Shown here piece by piece: positions 38,385 to 46,345 of a stretch of DNA of 64,000 nt. Origin of the DNA: an uncultured Olsenella sp. (GTDB taxonomy: Bacteria > Actinomycetota > Coriobacteriia > Coriobacteriales > Atopobiaceae); contig OMVS01000002.1 of NCBI GenBank assembly GCA_900314575.1, positions 1 through 64,000 on the forward strand. Reading direction: 5' to 3'. The first letter of the stretch is position 1. The number at the start of each line of letters is the position of its first letter. Below the pieces are notes generated by a model. The model saw nothing but the letters and a program-made list of their open reading frames with translations, was not told the DNA's origin and did not search any database. Both the position numbers and the translations under genes were made by a program.

Positions 38385-39626
38385 ATGTCCTTGCGTTCCC
38401 GAGGGCGCGGCGAGCGTCCTGCCAGGCACAGCATGACGCGGCGAGGCCTCTTCAGGGGCCTCGCCGCCACGGGTGCCGCCGCCGCGTGCGTCGGCGTCCT
38501 CTCCGGCTGCACGCACCGCTCCGACGATGCGACCCCCGAGCCGACGGTCGTCTCGTCCGACTCCGCCACCTCCGTGCTTGACTCCTACCAGGAGGCCGAC
38601 CTCACCCTGTCCGAGGGTCCCTCGTGGAGCCTGCCCCTGGGGAGCGTCCTTCACGAGGCGGAGGGGACCTGGATCCCGGTGGTGCTCGCCGGCTCCTCCG
38701 CCGCGCCCATGGTCAAGGGCTGCGCCCTCTCGCTCGACGACGGCAGCCTCGCCGAGGTCATCCCCAAGACGCTGAGCTCGAGCCCGACGGCCGTCATCTA
38801 CGACGTGCGCTGCTCCGACAAGGTCTACGCCTGGGTGGAGTACGACTACCTCACCGCGGACTGGGCGCTCTACTGCTCGGGCTTCTCCGCCGGCACGCTC
38901 AGCGGGGACACCTCCACGCTCTGGCAGGGCGGCGCGGACTTCGACCCTCCCAAGTTCGCGTGCACGGACAGCGAGGTCATCTGGCAGGTCATGCCCTCCA
39001 CCTCGGGCTCCAGGACGAGCGAGAGCTCCTACTGCTACCTCTGGAAGCTCGGGCAGAGCGACGCAAAAGCGGTCGTCGAGTCCCCCGGACGCTTCGCATG
39101 CGCGCCGGCCGTCTCGGACGGCACGGTGACGCTCGTCCCGCGCGTCCGGCAGAGCGAGGGCGTCTACTACGGCATCACCGCCTACAGCCTCTCCGACGAC
39201 CTCTCGACGGTGGTCGACCAGCTCGTGATGCCCAAGGGCGTGAAGCCGTTCTACGCGGTGCGCATGGGCGACAAGTTCGCGCTCTCCGTCGAGGCCAGTT
39301 ACGGCACCAGCGACCTCCTGAGCTCGATGGGCACCTACATCGGCACGGGCCAGGACGCCTCGGGCTTCGTCCGGCTCTCCCGCGAGCCCTCCGCCAACGT
39401 CGCGGGCAAGGACGGCACCTACGTCATCAAGAGCCGCGCCTCCTACTTCGTGGTGAACACCGCGGCGTCGACCTACAGCGTCCTGTCCGCCACCAACCGC
39501 TGCATGGACTACGGGGAGTTCCCGGCGCGGGTGGGCAGGACCGACAAGTTCGTGACCTTCGCGACGGTCAAGGACGAGGAGACGGGCTACCCGTCCTCGG
39601 TCACGGTCCGCACCTTCACGCTGTAG
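38385..39626 (+). CDS. Predicted secreted lipoprotein of unknown function
   Basis: The 413-residue protein has a twin-arginine-like start (MTRRGLFRGL), a hydrophobic stretch and a lipobox VLSGC with Cys42, so it is likely an exported lipoprotein, possibly through Tat. The mature part is Ser/Thr-rich with repeated beta-strand-like segments (DDGSLAEVIPK, SDGTVTLVPRV, TAYSLSDDLSTVV), resembling a beta-propeller. No family recognised. The start could instead be ATG 38433. It is 18 bp after purB and ends before the two-component pair. Confidence 0.75.
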   Translation: MSLRSRGRGERPARHSMTRRGLFRGLAATGAAAACVGVLSGCTHRSDDATPEPTVVSSDSATSVLDSYQEADLTLSEGPSWSLPLGSVLHEAEGTWIPVVLAGSSAAPMVKGCALSLDDGSLAEVIPKTLSSSPTAVIYDVRCSDKVYAWVEYDYLTADWALYCSGFSAGTLSGDTSTLWQGGADFDPPKFACTDSEVIWQVMPSTSGSRTSESSYCYLWKLGQSDAKAVVESPGRFACAPAVSDGTVTLVPRVRQSEGVYYGITAYSLSDDLSTVVDQLVMPKGVKPFYAVRMGDKFALSVEASYGTSDLLSSMGTYIGTGQDASGFVRLSREPSANVAGKDGTYVIKSRASYFVVNTAASTYSVLSATNRCMDYGEFPARVGRTDKFVTFATVKDEETGYPSSVTVRTFTL

Positions 39627-39811
39627 GCCTCCACGTCCTTCTCGCCGCCTGCGCCGCCTGCGCGCCCGCCGCCGCCCGAGGACCTACCGCCCGCGGGCGG
39701 CTTCTGGTGCCTCGCCCCTCGGTGTATGGGGTACACTATTGGCTGAATATATGGGTTTTGTGCGGAATACCGCCGGCGGCTTCGTCGGCCTGAAGGGTGT
39801 GGAGGGGCGCT

Positions 39812-40543
39812 ATGGCTTCTGAAGAGAAGAGAATTCTTTTGGTCGAGGACGAGAAGACCATACGCGATGCCGTCGCAGCCTACCTCGAGAGGGAGAACTA
39901 CTCGGTCCGCGGCGTCGGCGACGGCCAGAGCGCCGTCGAGGAGTTCGAGAAGCACTCGTTCGACCTGATCATCCTCGACCTGATGCTCCCCAAGCTCTCC
40001 GGCGAGCGCGTCTGCCGCGCCATCCGCGAGACCTCCAACGTGCCCATCATCATGCTGACCGCCAAGGGCGAGGTCGAGGACCGCATCATCGGCCTCGAGC
40101 TCGGTGCTGACGACTACCTGATCAAGCCCTTCTCGCCCCGCGAGCTCGTCGCGCGCGTCCGCGCCCTGCTGCGCCGCGCCCACACGGAGAGCGAGCCGCA
40201 GCTCGAGGTGCTCGACTTCGGCGACCTTGTCATCGACATCTCGGGTCACAAGGTAATGATTGACGACCGCGAGGTCGACCTCACGGCCTCCGAGTTCAAG
40301 CTCCTGACCACCCTCGCGCGCTTCCCGGGCCGCGTGTACACCCGCATGGAACTCGTGGAGAAGGTCCTCGGCTACGACTTCGAGGGCTACGAGCGCACGA
40401 TCGACTCCCACGTCAAGAACCTCCGCGCCAAGCTCGGCGACGACCCGCGCAACCCGCGCTGGCTCTACACCGTCCACGGCGTCGGCTACCGCTTCGAGGC
40501 GGGGGATGCCGAGAAGGCCAAGCAGAAGCCGAAGGCGAAGTAG
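39812..40543 (+). CDS. OmpR-family response regulator
   Basis: A 243-residue regulator. The receiver has the phospho-acceptor D56 (LIILDLMLPKLSG), an acidic pair near the N-terminus (VEDE) and K105 (DDYLIKPFS). The C-terminal winged helix has LTASEFKLLTTLARFPGRVYTR and TIDSHVKNLRAKL. ATG 39812 has GGAGGGG upstream; an in-frame GTG at 39797 is less likely. The kinase gene starts three bases after its stop. The target genes are unknown. Confidence 0.95.
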   Translation: MASEEKRILLVEDEKTIRDAVAAYLERENYSVRGVGDGQSAVEEFEKHSFDLIILDLMLPKLSGERVCRAIRETSNVPIIMLTAKGEVEDRIIGLELGADDYLIKPFSPRELVARVRALLRRAHTESEPQLEVLDFGDLVIDISGHKVMIDDREVDLTASEFKLLTTLARFPGRVYTRMELVEKVLGYDFEGYERTIDSHVKNLRAKLGDDPRNPRWLYTVHGVGYRFEAGDAEKAKQKPKAK

Positions 40544-40546
40544 GCC

Positions 40547-42055
40547 GTGCGCCACAAGAAGGGCGCCGGCGCGCACGACGAGGCGCCCGCAGGCGCGAGC
40601 TCCTCGTCCTACAACACGATCAAGCCCAACCCCAAGCCCACCTACACCTACGCGACGAGGATGACGCTCGCCTTCGCGGGGACGGCGCTCATGACGGTCG
40701 TGGTGCTCGCGCTGGTTCTGGCCTACGTGTGGACCGGGCAGTTCCAGAAGTACGCGCGCGAGAACATGCAGCGCACGGCTGACAGCATGTCGTCGGCCAT
40801 GGCCCAGCAGTATGAGAGCGACGGCCGGTGGTCGGGAGACGCGATGGAGTCGGTCCGCCACTCGGCCGAGCTGATGAACGACGTGGGCGTCCAGCTGCTC
40901 GACGTGGACGGCACCGTGCTCTTCGACGACACGAACCTCCCCCGGATCGACTCCGGAAGGGGCACCACCACGGCGCCCCCGAGCGCCGAGTCGGTCGTAT
41001 CCTCGGACGTCATCACCTCGGCGGGCCAGAAGGTTGGGACGCTCCGCTTCTTCGCCATGGGCTCCGACGCCTTCTTCACCAAGAGCGACTCGGCCTTCCG
41101 CGCCAACTCCTTCGGCGCGATCTTCTCTGCAGGCTGCGTCGCCCTGGTGCTCGCCTGCCTGATCGGCTACTTCGTCTCGCGCGCCCTGACCCGCCCGCTC
41201 AAGCGGATCACCACCACGGCGAGCCAGATCCGCAACGGTAACCTCTCCGCTCGGACCGGCCTTGCGGGCAGGGACGAGATCGGCCAGCTTGCCGAGACCT
41301 TCGACGACATGGCCACCACCCTCGAGCGCGACATCAAGCTCGAGCACCGCCTCACGAGCGACGTGGCCCACGAGTTGCGCACGCCGCTGATGGCGATGCA
41401 GGCGACGGTCGAGGCGATGCAGGACGGCGTGCTGCCGACCGACGACGAGCACCTCGCCACCGTCGCGATCGAGGTCCGTCGCCTCTCGCGCCTGGTCGAC
41501 GCCATGCTGCGCCTCTCGCGCATGGAGAACGGCAAGACGCCCTGCAAGAAGGAGAGTACCGACGTCGTCGGCATGGTCAACGGGCTCGTGACCTATCAGG
41601 CCCAGCTCTTCTCCGACAACGGTCTCGACCTCATCTTCGAGAACAACACGGGCTCCAAGGAGTTCTACGCGGAGCTCGACCCCGACCTCATCCGCGAGGC
41701 CACCGTGAACCTCATGAGCAACGCGATGCGCTACACGCCCGAGGGGGGCACGGTGACCGTCTCGGTCGGCAAGACCCGCAGCGACGTGCTCATCTCGGTC
41801 AAGGACACCGGCATCGGCATCGCCAAGGAGGACATCCCGCGGGTCTTCAGCCGCTTCTGGCGCTCCGACGCCAGCAGGGAGAGGGTCGCGGGCGGCCTCG
41901 GCGTGGGCCTCTCGCTCACCAAGGAGATCATCGACCGGCACAACGGCACGATCAAGGTGGACTCCGAGGAGGGCGTCGGCACCACCTTCACCCTGGTGCT
42001 GCCGATCGGCCACCGCGAGCTGCGCGAGCGCCTCGAGGCGAGCCAGCACCAGTAG
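40547..42055 (+). CDS. Sensor histidine kinase
   Basis: A 502-residue membrane kinase paired with the upstream regulator. It has TM1 around 42-65, an extracytoplasmic sensor of about 120 residues, TM2 around 190-212, HAMP, HisKA with H275 (SDVAHELRTPL), and HATPase_c with NLMSNAMRYTP, VKDTGIGI and GVGLSLTKEI. The GTG start is close to the regulator stop; an internal start is possible because the first 40 residues are polar. The signal is unknown. Confidence 0.93.
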   Translation: MRHKKGAGAHDEAPAGASSSSYNTIKPNPKPTYTYATRMTLAFAGTALMTVVVLALVLAYVWTGQFQKYARENMQRTADSMSSAMAQQYESDGRWSGDAMESVRHSAELMNDVGVQLLDVDGTVLFDDTNLPRIDSGRGTTTAPPSAESVVSSDVITSAGQKVGTLRFFAMGSDAFFTKSDSAFRANSFGAIFSAGCVALVLACLIGYFVSRALTRPLKRITTTASQIRNGNLSARTGLAGRDEIGQLAETFDDMATTLERDIKLEHRLTSDVAHELRTPLMAMQATVEAMQDGVLPTDDEHLATVAIEVRRLSRLVDAMLRLSRMENGKTPCKKESTDVVGMVNGLVTYQAQLFSDNGLDLIFENNTGSKEFYAELDPDLIREATVNLMSNAMRYTPEGGTVTVSVGKTRSDVLISVKDTGIGIAKEDIPRVFSRFWRSDASRERVAGGLGVGLSLTKEIIDRHNGTIKVDSEEGVGTTFTLVLPIGHRELRERLEASQHQ

Positions 42056-42155
42056 GGCCCCTCTGCATGGAATCCCTGTTGGTCGAGGCTCAGCGTCGCC
42101 TTCGCAGGCACATCTACTACAATCTATGGCGTCTGTGTCCTAGGAAAGGGTAGCT

Positions 42156-43040
42156 ATGTCAAAAATCGAGGCACGTCCCGATTCCCACGGCAAGGTCCGT
42201 GACATCTACGACTGCGGGGACAGCCTGCTCATGGTCGCGAGCGACCGCCTGAGCGCCTTCGACTTCATCCTGCCTGACGAGATCCCCTACAAGGGTGAGA
42301 TCTTGACGCGCATCTCCGCGTTCTGGTTCGAGAAGTTCAAGGACCTCATCCCCAACCACGTCATCTCGACCGACGTGAGGGACTATCCCGCCGAGTTCCA
42401 GAAGTACGCCGACTACCTCGCCGGCCGCTCGATGCTCGTGAAGAAGGCGCAGACCGTCCCCATCGAGGCGATCGTGCGCGGCTACCTCACCGGCTCCGGC
42501 AAGAAGACCTACGACCAGGACGGCACCGTTTGTGGCATCAAGCTGCCCGCCGGCCTGGTGGAGGCCTCGAAGCTCCCCGAGCCGATCTTCACCCCCTCGA
42601 CCAAGGCCGCGCTGGGCGACCACGACGAGAACATCTCCTTCGAGCGCTGCGCCGAGCTGGTGGGCGAAGACACCGCCACCAAGCTTCGCGACGCCTCCCT
42701 CGGCATCTACAAGGCTGCCTCCGAGTACGCCTCCACGCGCGGCATCATCATCGCTGACACCAAGTTCGAGTTCGGCTTCATCGACGGGCAGTTCTCCATC
42801 ATCGACGAGTGCCTGACGCCCGACTCGAGCCGCTTCTGGCCCTCCGAGGGCTACTCCGAGGGGCACGTTCAGCCGAGCTACGACAAGCAGTACGTCCGCG
42901 ACTGGCTCAAGGCCAACTGGGACATGCAGGGCGAGCCGCCCCACCTGCCCCAGGAGGTCATCGAGGGCACCTCGAGGCGTTACCAGGAGGCCTACCAGAT
43001 CATCACGGGCGAGGAATTCAAGCCGGCGAAGGAAGTCTAA
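42156..43040 (+). CDS. purC: Phosphoribosylaminoimidazole-succinocarboxamide synthase
   Basis: ATP-dependent SAICAR synthase of purine synthesis, 294 residues. Family motifs: GKVRDIYDCGDSLLMVASDRLSAFD, VPIEAIVRGYLTGSG, IIIADTKFEFGF, and DECLTPDSSRFWP. The ATG is preceded by GGAAAGGG. Its stop overlaps the start of the next gene by one base (TAATG). Confidence 0.97.
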   Translation: MSKIEARPDSHGKVRDIYDCGDSLLMVASDRLSAFDFILPDEIPYKGEILTRISAFWFEKFKDLIPNHVISTDVRDYPAEFQKYADYLAGRSMLVKKAQTVPIEAIVRGYLTGSGKKTYDQDGTVCGIKLPAGLVEASKLPEPIFTPSTKAALGDHDENISFERCAELVGEDTATKLRDASLGIYKAASEYASTRGIIIADTKFEFGFIDGQFSIIDECLTPDSSRFWPSEGYSEGHVQPSYDKQYVRDWLKANWDMQGEPPHLPQEVIEGTSRRYQEAYQIITGEEFKPAKEV

Positions 43041-43801
43041 TGTCACTGCGCGACACCATCCAGGGAGCACGCGAGGAGGTCGGCGCCAACGGCGTCCTCT
43101 CCCGCAAGGACAAGGAAGAGAAGCCCGCGGAGGACGCCGAGAAGGACGAGGGCGAGAGGGGCGGCTTCAGCAAGAGGTCCGTCTCGCGCGCCAAGCCCGC
43201 CCGCGAGGCCGCCGCCGGCGTCCGCGTGGTCGACGCCTCCGGCAGGACTAAGAGCAAGAAGGGTACGAGCGAGCCTAAGACCAAGGAGGAGAAGAAGGCC
43301 GAGCGCCGCCGCGAGCAGGAGCTCAACGACAAGCGCTTCACGGTCTCCGACGCCATCCTCAACCAGAACCCGGACTACCTTAAGTACCGCCGTACCTGGT
43401 GGATCCTGCTTGGCACCGGCTTCGCGGCCCTGATCCTCACCTTCGTGACCAACATCGCCGACCCCGCTGCCGCCGCGGACGTGAGGACCAACCTCGGCCT
43501 GGCGTCGCTCATCCTCATCGTCTTCTCCTACGTCGCGATCATCGCGGGCTTCATCTACGACTTCCGCAAGATCCGTCCCCTGCGCAAGCAGGCCGACGCC
43601 GCCGCCGCCGGCATGAGCCTCAAGAAGCTCAACGGCACGGTCGACGATCTCCGCAGGAAGAAGATGGCCGAGGAGGCCGCTCGCAGCTCCCAGAAGGCCG
43701 CCAAGCGCTCCAAGTCTCGCTTCGGCAAGAAGCAGGCGACCGGCGCCGACGCAGCGGATGAGGCCGAGAAGGACGCCAAGTCCGACAAGGCAAAGAAGTA
43801 A
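43040..43801 (+). CDS. Two-pass membrane protein, unknown function
   Basis: Not recognised. The 253-residue product has a long charged N-terminal region rich in K, E and R (1-105), two hydrophobic segments (about 118-138 and 151-175), and a basic/acidic C-terminal tail (KSRFGKKQ ... EKDAKSDKAKK). Both tails should be cytoplasmic. Its start codon overlaps the purC stop, so it is translationally coupled. tRNA-Arg follows directly. Confidence 0.7.
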   Translation: MSLRDTIQGAREEVGANGVLSRKDKEEKPAEDAEKDEGERGGFSKRSVSRAKPAREAAAGVRVVDASGRTKSKKGTSEPKTKEEKKAERRREQELNDKRFTVSDAILNQNPDYLKYRRTWWILLGTGFAALILTFVTNIADPAAAADVRTNLGLASLILIVFSYVAIIAGFIYDFRKIRPLRKQADAAAAGMSLKKLNGTVDDLRRKKMAEEAARSSQKAAKRSKSRFGKKQATGADAADEAEKDAKSDKAKK

Positions 43802-43864
43802 GTCGGGCAATCTCTGCCGCGCCGCCAAAACCGGCGCGGCAGGTGCTACAATATGGGCTTGCCC

Positions 43865-43940
43865 GCCTCCGTAGCTCAGGGGATAGAGCACTGGTTTCCT
43901 AAACCAGGTGTCCGTGGTTCGAATCCGCGCGGGGGCACCA
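43865..43940 (+). tRNA. tRNA-Arg (anticodon CCT)
   Basis: A 76-nt cloverleaf: acceptor GCCTCCG/CGGGGGC (one G-T pair), anticodon loop TTCCTAA giving CCT, T-loop TTCGAAT and encoded ACCA. Confidence 0.96.
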
Positions 43941-43949
43941 GAGAATGCA

Positions 43950-43984
43950 GCAGGCCGGACGCAAGGTGCGCCCGGCCTGCTTTC
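43950..43984 (+). terminator. Terminator of tRNA-Arg(CCT)
   Basis: GCAGGCCGG/CCGGCCTGC stem (43950-43958 with 43972-43980) followed by TTTCG. Confidence 0.75.
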
Positions 43985-44098
43985 GTATGCCGCCGTGAGT
44001 CCGCCTCGACCATCGGGGAGGCAGGACCCGGCGGGCGCCCTGTGGCGAGAGCCGCGCACCGAGAGCTTCGCAGCGAGGGCCGCGCGACCCTTGAAGAA

Positions 44099-44131
44099 GA
44101 GGGGCGCGGGACCCATAGTCCTGCGCCCCTC
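44099..44131 (-). terminator. Terminator of the kinase/cell-wall cluster
   Basis: A 14-bp stem (44099-44112 with 44118-44131, one G-T pair), 5-nt loop; on the minus strand it is followed by TTCTTC. It lies 50 bp beyond the PASTA kinase. Confidence 0.75.
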
Positions 44132-44182
44132 CAGGGTGGTTCGTGCGTATCGGCGGCCATGGGCCCGTCTCGGACCCACCGG

Positions 44183-46201
44183 CTAGTTCGTGCCGGTGTC
44201 CGTTCCGGTCCCCGTGCCAGTGCCCGTCCCCGTGCCGCTGTCCGTACCCGTGCCGGTGCCGGTGCCGGTACCGGCACCGGAGTTGGATCCGCCGCCCGTG
44301 GTGGAGCTCGTCCCGGAGGAGACTCCGATGGTGATCGAGGCTCCCTTGCTGGCGGTGCCCGTGGAGGACTGCCAGACGACCGTGCCCGCCGCCTTGCTGC
44401 TCGAGACGGTGCTCGAGGAGACGGAGAATCCCGCGCTCTTGAGGCGCGTGGTGGCGGTGGATTCGTCGAGGCCGACTACGTCGGGCACCTCAACCTGGGC
44501 GGCGCCGAGCGAGACGGTGATGTCGACCTCCGAGCCCTTGGTCGCCTTGCCCGTGACGCTCTGGTAGGAGACCACGCCCTCCTTGTACTTGTCGCTGTAG
44601 TCGGAGGAGACGACCACGGAGAAGCCCGCGTTCTCGAGCGCGGAGCGGGCGTTCTGCTCGCTCATGCCCACGACGGAGGGGACGTCGATGGACTCGGTGC
44701 CCTTGGAGAGCTGGTAGGTGACCGTGTCGCCCGCCTTGACGGTGGTGCCGGGGGCGGGGCTCTGCTGGGCGACGTTGCCCGTCTCGACAGAGTCGGAGTA
44801 GACGGAGTCGCCGGCAGAGGCCACGAGGTTGAGCTTCTTGAGCGCCGCCTCGGCCGCGGAGGGCGTCATGTTGGTGAGGTCGGGCACCGTCACGTCCTGC
44901 GCGGGCTCCTTGCCCTTGGAGATGACGAGGTTGATCTGGGTGCCTTCGGGGGCGTCGTTGCCGGCGTCGGGGTCCTGGTCGATGACCAGGCCCTGACCGA
45001 CCGTGCTGGAGTACTCCTCCTTCACGGTGCCGCTCGTGAAGTAGTTGGTGGCGTCGATCTGCTGGATGGCCTGGTCCTTGCTGAGACCGATGAGGTTGGG
45101 GACCGAGCGGGTCGCCGGGTGCGAGAGCGCCCAGGCCGCGGCCGCGAGCGCGGCGATAAGGGCGCAGACGACGAGGGCGATGGCGACGTTACGGTGCCGC
45201 CTGTGCTTGCGCTGGGCCTCGAGCTCCGTCGCGGACTGCTGGCGGAAGCGCTGGCTACCCGTGGCGGAGGGGTTGCGCGTGCGGCCGAGCTGGGAGGTGT
45301 CTCCGCCGATGGGCTGCACGCGGTTGGCGCGCGGGATGGGGTTGGTCACCATGGGGCTGATCGTCGCCGTGGTGACCGCCTGGAGCCTGCCTGCGAGGTA
45401 GTCGCGCAGCGCGTGGTAGAGCTCGTCGGCCGTCTGGAAGCGGTCGGCGGGGTTCTTCTGCATGCACTTGAGGATGATCGATTCGAGCGCGGCGTCCACG
45501 TTGGGGTTGATCTGGCTGGGGGGCTTGGGCTGCTCGTTGACCTGCTTGAGGGCGACGGTGATCGCGTCGTCTCCGTCGAAGGGCACTCGGCCGGTCGCTG
45601 CCTCGTACATCACGATGCCGAGGGAGTAGAGGTCGGTCGTGGGACCGAGCTCCTTGCCCTGGGTCTGCTCGGGCGAGACGTAGTGCGCCGTGCCGAGCAC
45701 GGAGTTGTCCGTGGTCAGGTGGCTGTTCTTGGCCCGCGCGATGCCGAAGTCCATCACCTTGATGTTGCCGTCCGGCTGCACCATGATGTTCTGCGGCTTG
45801 ATGTCGCGGTGGATGATGTCGTGGCGGTGCGCCACGGAGAGCGCCTGGGCTATCTGCGAGCCGATCTGCGCGACCTTGCGGCAGTCGAGGGCGCCGTGCT
45901 TGCGGATGCCGCTCTTGAGGTCGGTGCCGCGCAGGTACTCCATGATGATGTAGTAGGTGTCGCCGTCCTTGCCCCAGTCGTAGACTGAGACGATGTAGGG
46001 GCTCTGGAGGGCGGCTGCCGCCTGCGCCTCCTGCTTGAAGCGCGCTGCGAACGAGGGGTCGGCGGCATACTGGGGGAGCATCGTCTTGATGGCGACGGTC
46101 CTCCCCAGGACCTTGTCGAGACCGCGATAGACAATCGCCATGCCGCCGGTGCCGATCTTGTCCTGCACTATGTAACGGCCACCGAGAACTCTACTAGGCA
46201 T
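44183..46201 (-). CDS. pknB: PASTA-domain Ser/Thr protein kinase (PknB type)
   Basis: A 672-residue kinase sensing peptidoglycan or lipid II. The kinase domain has the glycine loop GTGGMAIVY, K39, HRDIKPQN (D133), DFG and a VSPEQ segment. One membrane segment (about 338-358) follows. Four PASTA repeats are then visible, starting SVPNLIGLS, VTVPDLTNM, IDVPSVVGM and VEVPDVVGL. The C-terminal 40 residues are a Gly/Thr/Asp/Ser repeat (GTGTGTDSG). It is the last gene of the cluster, 144 bp after the RodA-PbpA fusion gene. Confidence 0.95.
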   Translation of the reverse strand: MPSRVLGGRYIVQDKIGTGGMAIVYRGLDKVLGRTVAIKTMLPQYAADPSFAARFKQEAQAAAALQSPYIVSVYDWGKDGDTYYIIMEYLRGTDLKSGIRKHGALDCRKVAQIGSQIAQALSVAHRHDIIHRDIKPQNIMVQPDGNIKVMDFGIARAKNSHLTTDNSVLGTAHYVSPEQTQGKELGPTTDLYSLGIVMYEAATGRVPFDGDDAITVALKQVNEQPKPPSQINPNVDAALESIILKCMQKNPADRFQTADELYHALRDYLAGRLQAVTTATISPMVTNPIPRANRVQPIGGDTSQLGRTRNPSATGSQRFRQQSATELEAQRKHRRHRNVAIALVVCALIAALAAAAWALSHPATRSVPNLIGLSKDQAIQQIDATNYFTSGTVKEEYSSTVGQGLVIDQDPDAGNDAPEGTQINLVISKGKEPAQDVTVPDLTNMTPSAAEAALKKLNLVASAGDSVYSDSVETGNVAQQSPAPGTTVKAGDTVTYQLSKGTESIDVPSVVGMSEQNARSALENAGFSVVVSSDYSDKYKEGVVSYQSVTGKATKGSEVDITVSLGAAQVEVPDVVGLDESTATTRLKSAGFSVSSSTVSSSKAAGTVVWQSSTGTASKGASITIGVSSGTSSTTGGGSNSGAGTGTGTGTGTDSGTGTGTGTGTGTDTGTN

Positions 46202-46345
46202 CCACTGCTCCTATCGACAGCGTGGAACCCCCACGCAAGGTACCGACCCTGACGGCGCTCGGCTTGTGCCGGCGTCCCACCTGACCGCTGCGCGCGGCTC
46301 CCCAGGGAGGCTCCTGCGGCCGAGCCGCCTCCCTGCGCCGCAAGA

